NCBI GenBank assembly: GCA_029065825.1
Contig: JAIEHQ010000153.1
Location: forward strand, 1 to 27,693
DNA: 27,693 nt
Source: Alistipes sp.
GTDB lineage: Bacteria; Bacteroidota; Bacteroidia; Bacteroidales; Rikenellaceae
Direction: 5' to 3'
This document shows positions 7,397 through 14,625 of the stretch, in pieces (position 1 is the first letter of the stretch; every line of letters begins with the position of its first letter). A program made the translations under genes and the position numbers. The notes under the pieces were generated by a model, which was not told the origin of the DNA, made no database searches, and saw only the letters and a program-made list of their open reading frames with translations.

Positions 7397-8689
7397 ATGA
7401 ATTACAACCAAACGCTCGAATTTCTCTTTACGGCGCTCGCATCGTACCAGCAGAAAGGCCCCGAAGCCTACAAACCCGGACTGGAACGCATCTCGGCTTT
7501 CTGCAAGCACCTGGGCAACCCCCAGCGCAACTTCTTCACGATCCATGTGGCCGGCACCAACGGCAAAGGCTCCGTCTCGCACATCCTCGCCTCGGTGCTC
7601 CAGCAGGCCGGCTACCGCACGGGACTCTACACCTCGCCCCACCTGCGCGACTTCCGCGAACGGATTCTGGTCGATGGGGAGATGATTCCCAAACAGAAGA
7701 TCGTGAACTTCGTGAACAAGCACCGCGAGTGCATGCAGCAGCTCGACCTCTCGTTCTTCGAAATGACGACGGCGATGGCCTTCGACTTCTTCGCGCAGAC
7801 CGACGTGGAGGTCGCCGTCATCGAAACGGGGCTGGGCGGCCGGCTCGACGCGACCAACGTGATCGTGCCGCAGGTGAGCGTGATTACCAACATAGGACTC
7901 GACCACACGGCGCTGTTGGGCGATACGCTCGAAAAGATCGCCGCAGAAAAGGCGGGCATCATCAAGAAGAGCATCCCGGTGGTCATCGGCGAGAAGAACG
8001 ATGCCTGCGACCACGTATTCGAACAGACGGCGGCGGCCCTGAAGTCGAAACTCGTCTATGCCGAGGATGAGTTCGCCTGCATCACGCACCAGACGGTGCA
8101 CGACCGCCAGCAGTTCGTCCTGCGCCGCCGGCGCGACGACAAGCGGTTCGCGCTGGAGCTGGACCTGGCAGGCAACTACCAGGTGCACAACCTGGTGACG
8201 GCGATCGCCGTAATCGACCTGCTCCACGAGGAGACCCCGCTTACCATCAGCGAGCGGGCGCTGCGCACGGGCATGCGTCACGCCGCCGAGAGCACGATGC
8301 TGCTCGGACGCTGGCAGAAGCTGGGCGAACGCCCGCTGACCGTCTGCGACACGGGACACAACGCACACGGCATCCGCTACGTCGCCGAACAGTTGCGCAC
8401 CACGCCCCACCGCCGCCTCTACTGCGTGCTGGGCTTCGTCCGCGACAAGGAACTCACGCAGGTGCTCCCCCTGCTCCCCCGGGAGGCTACCTACCTCTTC
8501 ACGCAGCCCGGTGTGGAGCGCGCGCTCCCGGCCTGCGACCTGGCGGCCCAGGCCGCGATGTACGGTCTGGAGGGGGAGACGATCCCCTCGACCGCGGAGG
8601 CACTGGCCCGCGCCCGCGAACTGGCCGGCAGAGAAGACATGATCTTCATCGGCGGCAGCAATTTCGTGGTGGGCGAGATCATCGAATAG
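7397..8689 (+). CDS. folC: Dihydrofolate synthase / folylpolyglutamate synthase
   Basis: A 430-residue cytoplasmic ATP-dependent ligase of the Mur-ligase superfamily that joins glutamate to dihydropteroate and/or extends folate polyglutamate. The P-loop is GTNGKGS (53-59), followed by the folate-site motif TSPHLRDFRERI, the EMTTAMAFDFF stretch and ETGLGGRLDATN. NIGLDHTALLGDT and EKAGIIKK follow, the region of the usual modified lysine. The C-terminal ligase domain includes VCDTGHNAHG and ends EDMIFIGGSNFVVGEII, typical of FolC. Full family length. It starts 54 bases after lnt on the same strand and is closed by a terminator, so lnt-folC probably form one unit from the lnt promoter. Function is secure; whether it has one or both activities is not visible. 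Confidence 0.96.
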   Translation: MNYNQTLEFLFTALASYQQKGPEAYKPGLERISAFCKHLGNPQRNFFTIHVAGTNGKGSVSHILASVLQQAGYRTGLYTSPHLRDFRERILVDGEMIPKQKIVNFVNKHRECMQQLDLSFFEMTTAMAFDFFAQTDVEVAVIETGLGGRLDATNVIVPQVSVITNIGLDHTALLGDTLEKIAAEKAGIIKKSIPVVIGEKNDACDHVFEQTAAALKSKLVYAEDEFACITHQTVHDRQQFVLRRRRDDKRFALELDLAGNYQVHNLVTAIAVIDLLHEETPLTISERALRTGMRHAAESTMLLGRWQKLGERPLTVCDTGHNAHGIRYVAEQLRTTPHRRLYCVLGFVRDKELTQVLPLLPREATYLFTQPGVERALPACDLAAQAAMYGLEGETIPSTAEALARARELAGREDMIFIGGSNFVVGEIIE

Positions 8690-8715
8690 AGGCCCGGAGA
8701 CATATCGCCACAGCC

Positions 8716-8749
8716 GGAGCGGGACGGGATACGTCCCGCTCCTCTTTTT
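8716..8749 (+). terminator. Intrinsic terminator after folC
   Basis: Perfect 11-bp stem (GGAGCGGGACG at 8716-8726, complement at 8732-8742), loop GGATA, followed by TCTTTTT. A classic rho-independent terminator 26 bases after the folC stop. Confidence 0.88.
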
Positions 8750-8789
8750 ACAACACAAAGGGGAAAACGGGAGAAAAAGCAGCCGTCGG

Positions 8790-8821
8790 TTTGGAAAATC
8801 CGATTTAATTTCATATCTTAG
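8790..8821 (+). promoter_or_regulatory. Promoter opening the lipoprotein block
   Basis: TTTG (8790-8793), 20 bases, TATCTTAG (8814-8821; one mismatch to TAnnTTTG), in an AT-rich stretch right after the folC terminator. The ATG at 8847 is 25 bases downstream. This makes the lipoprotein genes a separate transcription unit from folC. Confidence 0.6.
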
Positions 8822-8846
8822 GCTTCGAATCAAAACACAAACGCCT

Positions 8847-9989
8847 ATGCTGAAAAAATTACTCCCTCTGTTTTTTCTTTGCACGACGTTCGCGGCCTGC
8901 AACAACAACTCCGCCAACGAACCGGACGATCCCGGATTCCGGGAGCCGGTCCCCGAAAAGACGGAATACACGCAAGCCACGCTGAGCTACCGGGGCGACG
9001 ACATGTATTCGGAGATCTCCGACTCCTGGATCCTGCAGCTCTACACCGATATGGAGATCGACGAGCGCGGCAACCCGGTAGGTCCGGGAAAAATGTTGCA
9101 GATAAGCCTCAATGTATCCTATAACAGAGAGCAGCTGCCCGACATGGAGAACCTCACGAGCTATCCCTACCGCGAACCGGTATCGACGGGCGACTTCTCG
9201 GCCGGAACCTTCAATCCGGGCTATCTTACCGAAATAGACCTGCCGACCGGACGCATCGAACTGCCCGACGGCACCTTCTACGGCGACATCCCCGCGGGAA
9301 CGACCGAATTCGAGGCCGACCTGCTGCGCGAGGGAGTCTGCGTAATCAGCAAAGCGGACGACGACCGCTACACCGTCGAAGGCATTCTGGTCGGCACCGA
9401 CTACACGAAACGCTACTTCAGCTATACGGGAGCGCTCGAACCCAAGAACTACGCCGAGGCGGTCATCCCCAACACCACGCTCACGGAAGACGTTACCCTT
9501 GCGGGTCTCTCCCATGCCCGCCTGATCGACAAGGGCGACAATTTCGTCATCGGCGACGGCTCCTACCGCAACTTCCTGCTCTACCTGGCCGAAGAGACGA
9601 TCGACCTCTCCGGAAACACCCCCCAGGGCAGCGGCGAACTGCTCCGGCTCGAATTTTTCGTAACCGGCTCGACGACACTGGCCGAGGGCATTCCCGCCGG
9701 CACCTACACCGTATCCCCGGGCAATGCCAACGGCAGCATCGACCGCGACCAGATCGTTCCCTTCCGCATCCGTCCCGGCGTTCCCGACCAGTTTACAGAT
9801 CCCGGAGGCTCGTGGTTCCAACAGCTCGACAACGGCTCCTGGAGCGAACGATACGCCCGACTGGCCGACGGACAGGTGCGTGTGGAGCGCCCCGACGGAG
9901 GCTACCGCATCACGATCGACCTGAAGGATTGCGGCGACCCGGCACACGCCATCCGCGCCGTGTGGGAGAGCGACGGAGCCATCGACTGA
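8847..9989 (+). CDS. Lipoprotein of unknown function with two-fold repeat
   Basis: A 380-residue protein with a lipoprotein signal peptide: MLKKLLPLFFLCTTFAAC with the lipid-accepting Cys at 18, then an Asn/Ser/Asp-rich linker. I do not recognise a named domain. Two halves appear related. Residues about 36-200 carry SWILQLYTDM, KMLQISLNVSY, GDFSAGTFNPGY, LLREGVCVISKADDDRYTVE and GILVGTDYTKRYFSYTG. Residues about 226-380 carry RNFLLYLAEE, ELLRLEFFVTG, EGIPAGTYTVSPGN, ARLADGQVRVERPDGGYRI and TIDLKDCGDPAHAIRAVW. Both halves look like all-beta modules. The protein is probably anchored in the outer membrane, possibly surface exposed, but ligand and partner are unknown. It is first after the block's promoter; the next lipoprotein gene starts 131 bases on, with a hairpin between. 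Confidence 0.8.
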   Translation: MLKKLLPLFFLCTTFAACNNNSANEPDDPGFREPVPEKTEYTQATLSYRGDDMYSEISDSWILQLYTDMEIDERGNPVGPGKMLQISLNVSYNREQLPDMENLTSYPYREPVSTGDFSAGTFNPGYLTEIDLPTGRIELPDGTFYGDIPAGTTEFEADLLREGVCVISKADDDRYTVEGILVGTDYTKRYFSYTGALEPKNYAEAVIPNTTLTEDVTLAGLSHARLIDKGDNFVIGDGSYRNFLLYLAEETIDLSGNTPQGSGELLRLEFFVTGSTTLAEGIPAGTYTVSPGNANGSIDRDQIVPFRIRPGVPDQFTDPGGSWFQQLDNGSWSERYARLADGQVRVERPDGGYRITIDLKDCGDPAHAIRAVWESDGAID

Positions 9990-10021
9990 CCTTCCCTCAA
10001 CCCGACGACCTACACCCCGCA

Positions 10022-10044
10022 CCGGAGGATCCCGAATCCTCCGG
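10022..10044 (+). other. Intercistronic hairpin between lipoprotein genes
   Basis: Perfect 9-bp stem (CCGGAGGAT at 10022-10030, complement at 10036-10044) with loop CCCGA. No T-run follows, so it is not a convincing terminator. It could stabilise or divide the mRNA between the 380- and 583-residue lipoprotein genes. Confidence 0.4.
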
Positions 10045-10120
10045 ATGCGACGGGCATCCCTCGACGAAAAGGGGAAAACTTTCGCAAAAAGAGAAACAAA
10101 CCCATAAAAAACAACACCTT

Positions 10121-11872
10121 ATGAAAACGAACAATCTGTTTTTCCGATTTACGGCACTGGCCCTTCTGACCGGTGTGTTCGCAGGTTGCAACAACGAAGA
10201 CAATCCTGTCCCACCCCCTCCGGCACCGCTCCGCAACGCCATCGAATTCGCCGGCGCGCAGACCGCGATCAACTCCGTAGTCGAGGATTACGACGAAGCG
10301 ACCGATATGGGGCTTCTCTACCTGGCCGCCGACAAGGGCATTACCTCGTCCGCGCAGCTGGTCGGCTCCCAGCGCGAATACGCGCTCTTCAGCTTCGGCG
10401 AGCTTGCCGAAGAGATGACCCAGAGCACCGACGAATACGACCGCACGGTCATCGACCTGACCACGCTGACCGCCCCGTTCCGGGTGTTCTACACCAAAGA
10501 CGGCAAAACGCTGCTCGACGCGACGAACGAAAACCGTTCGGCGATCAGTTCCGGCACGCTGACCCTCACGGAGTACGACGAATACGGCATCATCGACTTC
10601 TCGATCACGCTGCACGACGGCACCCTGTTCCGGGGCAATGTCACGCTCGACGATGAAGAGGAGCCTCTGCCGGAGCTGAAGGAGAGCACGCTTCTGATCG
10701 ACGGACGCGAGATCGCCATCCGCTCGGCTTTCGCCGAGGAGTATGCCAGCTACGCGACCTTTACCCTGTCGCCCGCCGAAGGCATTACCTCACTGGCGCA
10801 GGTCGCAGCCGGCGAAGCGGAGTACCTCCAGCTGATCGTGCTTCCCTCGCTGCTCAACGAGCCCTTCGATCCCCTGACCGAGCAGACGACCTTCTCGATC
10901 ATCAGCACCCTCGACGGCGCGTCCTTCGAGGTCGGCGCAGGCTCTGCCGAGGCACTCGCCCGGGGCAACTGCACCTTCAACCTCCACGAACAGCTGGCCG
11001 ACATCCTGCTGCACCTGACGCTCGCCGACGGCACGACCCTCTCCGCACGCGCAGCGGGCAGCATGAACGCACCGATGCCCGCATCGGAGAACTACATCAC
11101 GCGCGACGGAGTGAAGAAGCCGCTGCGTGCCGCATTCTTCGACCAGGAGGACGACATGGTCATGCTCTGGTTTACCCCCGGCGACATCGAATGGTTCGAG
11201 GATATCTCCATCACCAGCTATTTTGCCACAATGTTCTTCTCGATGGATGCGCTCGAAGGCGACACGATCGAGCTGGGTTCTTCCGACCAGACCTTCCAGA
11301 TCTTCCTGACGGACAACAGCACCGAGGAGACCAAGATCATCTCGTCGGACGACCTGGCCGGAGCGACGGGCTACTTCCGCATCGGCTGGGACGAAGATCA
11401 GGAGACGATCTTCGACGTCGATCTGAACGTGGTCTTCGGCGACGGCACGACCCTCGAGATCGACTTCAACGGCGAGTGCAAGTGGATGGGCGAGGAACCC
11501 GTCTATCCGAATGAGTTCACCTACGGCGGCGAGACGAAGGAGATCCGTTCGGCCATCGTGGACAAGCGCAACAACCCGATCTGGGACATCTGGGTAACGG
11601 ATGCCGAGGGCGTGACCACGGTCGAGGAGATGATGCAGCACGCACCGGTACATATCGGCTGCCCGAGCGAAGCCTTCTACGGCGAGCCGGTGGGCTTCTC
11701 CTCCTACGACGGAATCTACTTCGAATACGACGGCAAGAAATGGAACGGAGCCAACGGCAACATAGGTACCCTGAGCGCATACGTTTACAACGGAGAACTG
11801 GAACTCGACTTTACCAACTACGAAGGTCTGAAGGGCCACTACAAGGGCAAAGCGACCGTCATAACAATGTAA
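10121..11872 (+). CDS. Large lipoprotein with four tandem repeats, function unknown
   Basis: A 583-residue protein with a lipoprotein signal (residues 1-23, lipobox FAGC with Cys23) and a Pro-rich linker (VPPPPAPL). The frame stays open 103 codons further upstream, but the signal peptide fixes ATG 10121. The body divides into four related units of about 120-140 residues: roughly 37-176, 186-313, 323-451 and 463-579. Each opens with a short strand and a basic/Ala stretch (DGREIAIRSAF in unit 2, DGVKKPLRAAFF in 3, GGETKEIRSAIV in 4). Units 1-3 close with a strand pair containing DGT (ITLHDGTLFRGNV, LTLADGTTLSAR, VVFGDGTTLEIDFNGE). Composition is acidic and beta-rich. No known domain is recognised. 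The next gene, 10 bases on, is a one-unit relative, so co-expression is likely. An outer membrane or cell-surface binding role is inference only. Confidence 0.8.
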   Translation: MKTNNLFFRFTALALLTGVFAGCNNEDNPVPPPPAPLRNAIEFAGAQTAINSVVEDYDEATDMGLLYLAADKGITSSAQLVGSQREYALFSFGELAEEMTQSTDEYDRTVIDLTTLTAPFRVFYTKDGKTLLDATNENRSAISSGTLTLTEYDEYGIIDFSITLHDGTLFRGNVTLDDEEEPLPELKESTLLIDGREIAIRSAFAEEYASYATFTLSPAEGITSLAQVAAGEAEYLQLIVLPSLLNEPFDPLTEQTTFSIISTLDGASFEVGAGSAEALARGNCTFNLHEQLADILLHLTLADGTTLSARAAGSMNAPMPASENYITRDGVKKPLRAAFFDQEDDMVMLWFTPGDIEWFEDISITSYFATMFFSMDALEGDTIELGSSDQTFQIFLTDNSTEETKIISSDDLAGATGYFRIGWDEDQETIFDVDLNVVFGDGTTLEIDFNGECKWMGEEPVYPNEFTYGGETKEIRSAIVDKRNNPIWDIWVTDAEGVTTVEEMMQHAPVHIGCPSEAFYGEPVGFSSYDGIYFEYDGKKWNGANGNIGTLSAYVYNGELELDFTNYEGLKGHYKGKATVITM

Positions 11873-11882
11873 CAACAGAACC

Positions 11883-12398
11883 ATGATACGCAAAACGATA
11901 TCGAACATATGCGCCTCGCTGCTGCTGCTGACGGCACTCGCACTGGGCGCATGCAGCAACGACCCCGATCCCGGACCCGGACCCGCCGAACGCGTGCAGC
12001 CCATCGGCACCTACGAACTCGACGGCACGAGCTACGAGATCCTGACCGGCAAATACGAAAGCACGGAGACCACCTGGTTCGTTCTCTTCTCGCCGCTGAC
12101 ACCCGAAGCGGAGCAGCATACGACCTACGTGATGATCGGACTGGCCAAGGAGTTGCAGGGAATGCAGGTCGATGTGAGGAAGTTCTACCACAACGACGAC
12201 TATTACTTCCTTTACGAAGATCCGGTGTACTACTACTCGCAGTTCCGGGCATTGCAGGACGGTACTATCTTCTTCAAGAAGAACGGTCCCGACAACTTCA
12301 CGATACGCGCCAACGTGGTGCTGCCCGACGGGAAACCGTTCAGCATCGACTTCACGGGCGATCTCCGACCGGCCGCCTCGGACGAAAGCGGCGAGTAG
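11883..12398 (+). CDS. Small lipoprotein related to one repeat unit of its upstream neighbour
   Basis: A 171-residue protein with a lipoprotein signal (lipobox LGAC, Cys24) and a DPDPGPGP linker. Residues about 40-160 follow the same plan as the repeat units of the 583-residue protein: an opening GTYELDGTSYEILTG strand pair, a middle part (LAKELQGMQVDVRKFY), QDGTIFFKK, and a closing VVLPDGKPFSIDFTGDL that resembles the DGT-ending strands there. It is Tyr-rich in the centre (DDYYFLYEDPVYYYSQF), which may indicate an aromatic binding surface. It begins 10 bases after the larger gene and is followed by a terminator, so it ends the first lipoprotein transcription unit. Function unknown; kinship with the neighbour is judged by eye and should be tested by profile alignment. 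Confidence 0.75.
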   Translation: MIRKTISNICASLLLLTALALGACSNDPDPGPGPAERVQPIGTYELDGTSYEILTGKYESTETTWFVLFSPLTPEAEQHTTYVMIGLAKELQGMQVDVRKFYHNDDYYFLYEDPVYYYSQFRALQDGTIFFKKNGPDNFTIRANVVLPDGKPFSIDFTGDLRPAASDESGE

Positions 12399-12490
12399 GC
12401 GCACGGCTTACGACCGGCAGGCCGCAGCACCGGATCGGTACGGGCGGCCGAAACCGACGAACGACCCATCAAAAATTCAAATAACTCGCG

Positions 12491-12526
12491 GAAAAGAGGG
12501 GAGAACAATCTCTCCTCTTTTCTTAT
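12491..12526 (+). terminator. Intrinsic terminator of the first lipoprotein unit
   Basis: A 14-bp stem with one G-T wobble (GAAAAGAGGGGAGA at 12491-12504 with 12509-12522) and tetraloop ACAA. The 3' arm ends in TCTTTTC and is followed by TTAT. It lies about 90 bases after the 171-residue lipoprotein gene. Confidence 0.8.
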
Positions 12527-12668
12527 GTTACCACCCCTCCTCTCGGACACGGTCCGCACGGAAGCGAAAAACTCCCCGCATGCAATTTTTTACAATAATC
12601 GCTATCCTCACATTAGCATTTCTCAAAAAAAAATCGTAATATTACACTGAATTCAAACACCTACCCTT
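12527..12668. other. Intergenic stretch turning AT-rich, probable promoter region
   Basis: No ORF worth calling. From about 12577 the base composition drops sharply to AT-rich, with a T6 run, an A9 run near 12627 and several TA steps, unlike the surrounding GC-rich coding sequence. No exact TTTG/TAnnTTTG pair was found. It probably holds the promoter for the second group of lipoprotein genes or marks a foreign segment. Confidence 0.4.
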
Positions 12669-12916
12669 ATGTTAAAACATCTGCTCCCACTCTTAAGCGG
12701 CATCTGTTTGTCGCTCGTCGCCTGCAATACCATATAACCCTGCGACCCCACTGCAACTGGGGTTGGGACGGCCTTTACGACGGTTATTTTCTCCCCAGTT
12801 TCCTACACCCCAGGCAAGGCAATATCCAACCCGACCCCGATTCGGATACAAGCATAAGAATCGACCATGAATATTCCTGGAATTTCAAATTATTCGTAAA
12901 TATCAAACCAGCCTAA
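12669..12916 (+). pseudogene. Broken small lipoprotein gene
   Basis: ATG 12669 opens a perfect short lipoprotein signal peptide (MLKHLLPLLSGICLSLVAC, lipobox LVAC) that hits TAA at 12735 after 22 codons. From 12737 a different frame is open for 59 codons to TAA 12914. It encodes a gene-like peptide: an aromatic stretch with CNWGWDGLYDGYF, an acidic linker (QPDPDSDTS) and a beta-like end (YSWNFKLFVNIKP). A single-base frame change near 12731-12737 would join the signal peptide to this body and give about 80 residues. So this is either a disrupted gene or a sequencing error. It is AT-richer than its neighbours and sits 12 bases before the next intact lipoprotein gene. The body shows no convincing similarity to that pair. 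Confidence 0.55.
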
Positions 12917-12928
12917 AACGTTCCGACC

Positions 12929-13591
12929 ATGAAAAAAATCCTTTCACACCTTTGGTGCGCCGCGCTGCTCGCGCTGGCGTGCACCGCATGCGACAGCTCT
13001 TCGGCAGAAGAGCCGCAGCCGCAGATCGAGCCTACCGGCGTGTCGTTCGTCAGAAACTACGTCACGATCAACAAACTGGTTCTACACACGATTTTCCCGT
13101 TCGGACACCTCGCGGTCTATACCGACCGCTTCAATGAAGAATTCGACTCCTCTGAGGAGAGCCACCGCACCTATGCCGAGCAGCACGACGACCGCTACTA
13201 CGACGGCCCGGAGACGGAGCGGGTAAGCGATGTGCTCGGGAAAACGGTATGCAAAGTGTCGGCCGTAACCGAAGACGACTACAACCCGCACTACCCGGCC
13301 GGCTCGTCGCTCGACGAAATCATACGGATCAACGTGCAGACCTACGCCCCGTTCGTCCGGTCGAAATGCCGGGACCAGGCGCTGCGCGACAACCAATATG
13401 TTTACAAGCGGCTCTACGACCTGACCCCCGAGGAGGGTGCCCTCTGGCGGCCCCAGTCGATCGCCTTCTTCCTGGACGAATTTCCCCAGGTTTCCGCCGA
13501 ACCCCGAACAATCGAACTCACGTTCCTCTTCGACGACGGAACCGAACTCAAGAGCAAGATCCATCTCTATGGCAACGATGAAATATTATGA
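12929..13591 (+). CDS. Lipoprotein of unknown function, paralogue A
   Basis: A 220-residue protein with a signal peptide ending LLALACTACDSS; the lipidated residue is Cys18 or, more likely, Cys21, which is followed by Asp/Ser. The mature part shares a block with the next gene: YPAGSSLDEI, TYAPFVRSKCRDQ, YKRLYDLTPEEGALWRP, then a closing LTFLFDDGTELKSKIH strand pair. Two more cysteines (VCKVSA and KCRDQ) could form a disulfide. I do not recognise a characterised family; it resembles the many species-specific Bacteroidales lipoproteins of about 200 residues. It starts 12 bases after the broken gene and 49 bases before its paralogue, so the two intact genes are probably co-transcribed. Envelope location is well supported, function is unknown. 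Confidence 0.8.
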   Translation: MKKILSHLWCAALLALACTACDSSSAEEPQPQIEPTGVSFVRNYVTINKLVLHTIFPFGHLAVYTDRFNEEFDSSEESHRTYAEQHDDRYYDGPETERVSDVLGKTVCKVSAVTEDDYNPHYPAGSSLDEIIRINVQTYAPFVRSKCRDQALRDNQYVYKRLYDLTPEEGALWRPQSIAFFLDEFPQVSAEPRTIELTFLFDDGTELKSKIHLYGNDEIL

Positions 13592-13640
13592 CTGTCGGAC
13601 ATACGCCTCGATCGGAACAACCCTGAAAAAACGACCCATT

Positions 13641-14324
13641 ATGAAAAAATACCTACTGCTGCTCTGCACGCTCGCAGGCATCGGAACCGCCTGCACCCAC
13701 TCCTCGGAAGAAGAGGGGGCGATCGACAACCGCATCATCCAGACCGGCTTTCCGTTCATTGCCACTTATGCCGATCTGGACGGTTTCTATCTCTATGACG
13801 ACCATCCGGGATTCGTGCGTTTCCGCATCGTCTGGGGAGCCGACCAACTCACTCAATACACTAAATACTACGGAGACCCCAACCCGGAGAAATACTGGGA
13901 GTACGTCAAAAAAAACGACGATCTCTACTGGTACTCCCAATCGGGATACGGCACCTGTGCGCTCGGCAAGAGCGTTGTCCGCATCACGGCGACCACCAAC
14001 GGATATTACGACGCGAAGCACCCGGCCGGCTCGTCGCTCGACGACATCATGAAGGTGCACGTGCGGACCTTCGCCCCCTTCATCGACGACAAATGCCGCA
14101 ATCCCAGCGACGAACGCGTCTTCGGACAATACATCAGCAAACGGCTCTGCGACCTGACCCCCGAGGAGGGCCGGCTGTGGGATCCCTACACCCTGACGCT
14201 CTCGATCGACTCGGAGAATCACACGACCTCGACAGAAAGATTACAGATTACCGTTACGATCCTGTTCGATGACGGTCAGGAAATTTCGAGAAACCATACC
14301 ATGAACGAGTATTATTGGAACTAA
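13641..14324 (+). CDS. Lipoprotein of unknown function, paralogue B
   Basis: A 227-residue lipoprotein (signal MKKYLLLLCTLAGIGTAC, Cys18). An open frame continues upstream into the previous gene, but the signal peptide fixes ATG 13641. It is a clear tandem paralogue of the preceding gene: HPAGSSLDDI, TFAPFIDDKCRNP, SKRLCDLTPEEGRLWDP and VTILFDDGQEISRNH align in order. The N-terminal third differs (aromatic-rich, DGFYLYDDHPGF, YWEYVKKNDDLYWYSQSGYG), so divergence is concentrated there, as expected if that part binds a variable partner. Cysteines at GTCALG, KCRNP and RLCDL are extra candidates for disulfides. A very strong terminator follows 30 bases after the stop and ends the block. Confidence 0.8.
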   Translation: MKKYLLLLCTLAGIGTACTHSSEEEGAIDNRIIQTGFPFIATYADLDGFYLYDDHPGFVRFRIVWGADQLTQYTKYYGDPNPEKYWEYVKKNDDLYWYSQSGYGTCALGKSVVRITATTNGYYDAKHPAGSSLDDIMKVHVRTFAPFIDDKCRNPSDERVFGQYISKRLCDLTPEEGRLWDPYTLTLSIDSENHTTSTERLQITVTILFDDGQEISRNHTMNEYYWN

Positions 14325-14354
14325 TCGCAACAGACTGAAAAAGACTCCGACCGC

Positions 14355-14395
14355 AAGAAAGCGAAGGGTGCCGAATCGGCACCCTTCGCTTTCTT
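14355..14395 (+). terminator. Very strong intrinsic terminator closing the lipoprotein block
   Basis: Perfect 19-bp stem (14355-14373 with 14377-14395) and a three-base AAT loop. The 5' arm starts AAGAAAGCG and the 3' arm ends CGCTTTCTT, giving the T-rich tail. It follows paralogue B by 30 bases. Confidence 0.88.
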
Positions 14396-14565
14396 ATCGC
14401 CCCGTTGCCGAAACAGCGGATCATCCACCTCCGGCAAAGTTCGCCCAAACATAGCTTCGCCGAAGAATCCGGCAATGACCGACCGCCAGTACGTTGAATG
14501 AGGATAAAGAAAAATAAATATGAAGATAGAAATAGATAAAAGATATCCCTTGGGACGAGATAATA
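14396..14565. other. Intergenic, no gene supported
   Basis: Between the lipoprotein terminator and the next hairpin I see no credible gene. Composition changes near 14505 to A-rich (many AAATA/GATA steps). The short open frames here run through the hairpins and have no recognisable sequence. It marks the left side of a lower-GC segment that continues to about 14990. Confidence 0.4.
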
Positions 14566-14599
14566 AAACAGACACCGGACGACTACCTGGTGTCTGTTT
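14566..14599 (-). terminator. Hairpin, probable terminator of the DUF5053 remnant
   Basis: Perfect 11-bp inverted repeat (AAACAGACACC at 14566-14576, complement at 14589-14599) around a 12-base loop. Read on the minus strand the 3' arm ends GTGTCTGTTT and runs into TATTA, a fair T-tail. It lies 27 bases past the DUF5053 stop in that direction. Read on plus, the tail is poorer. Confidence 0.6.
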
Positions 14600-14625
14600 G
14601 ATTTGCAGGATGGGAGGTTCTGATT

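Noticed and set aside
14321..14575. Minus-strand open frame of 84 codons between paralogue B and the DUF5053 remnant
   Set aside because: It translates both arms of the 19-bp terminator hairpin and ends in paralogue B; no recognisable sequence beyond a hydrophobic start.
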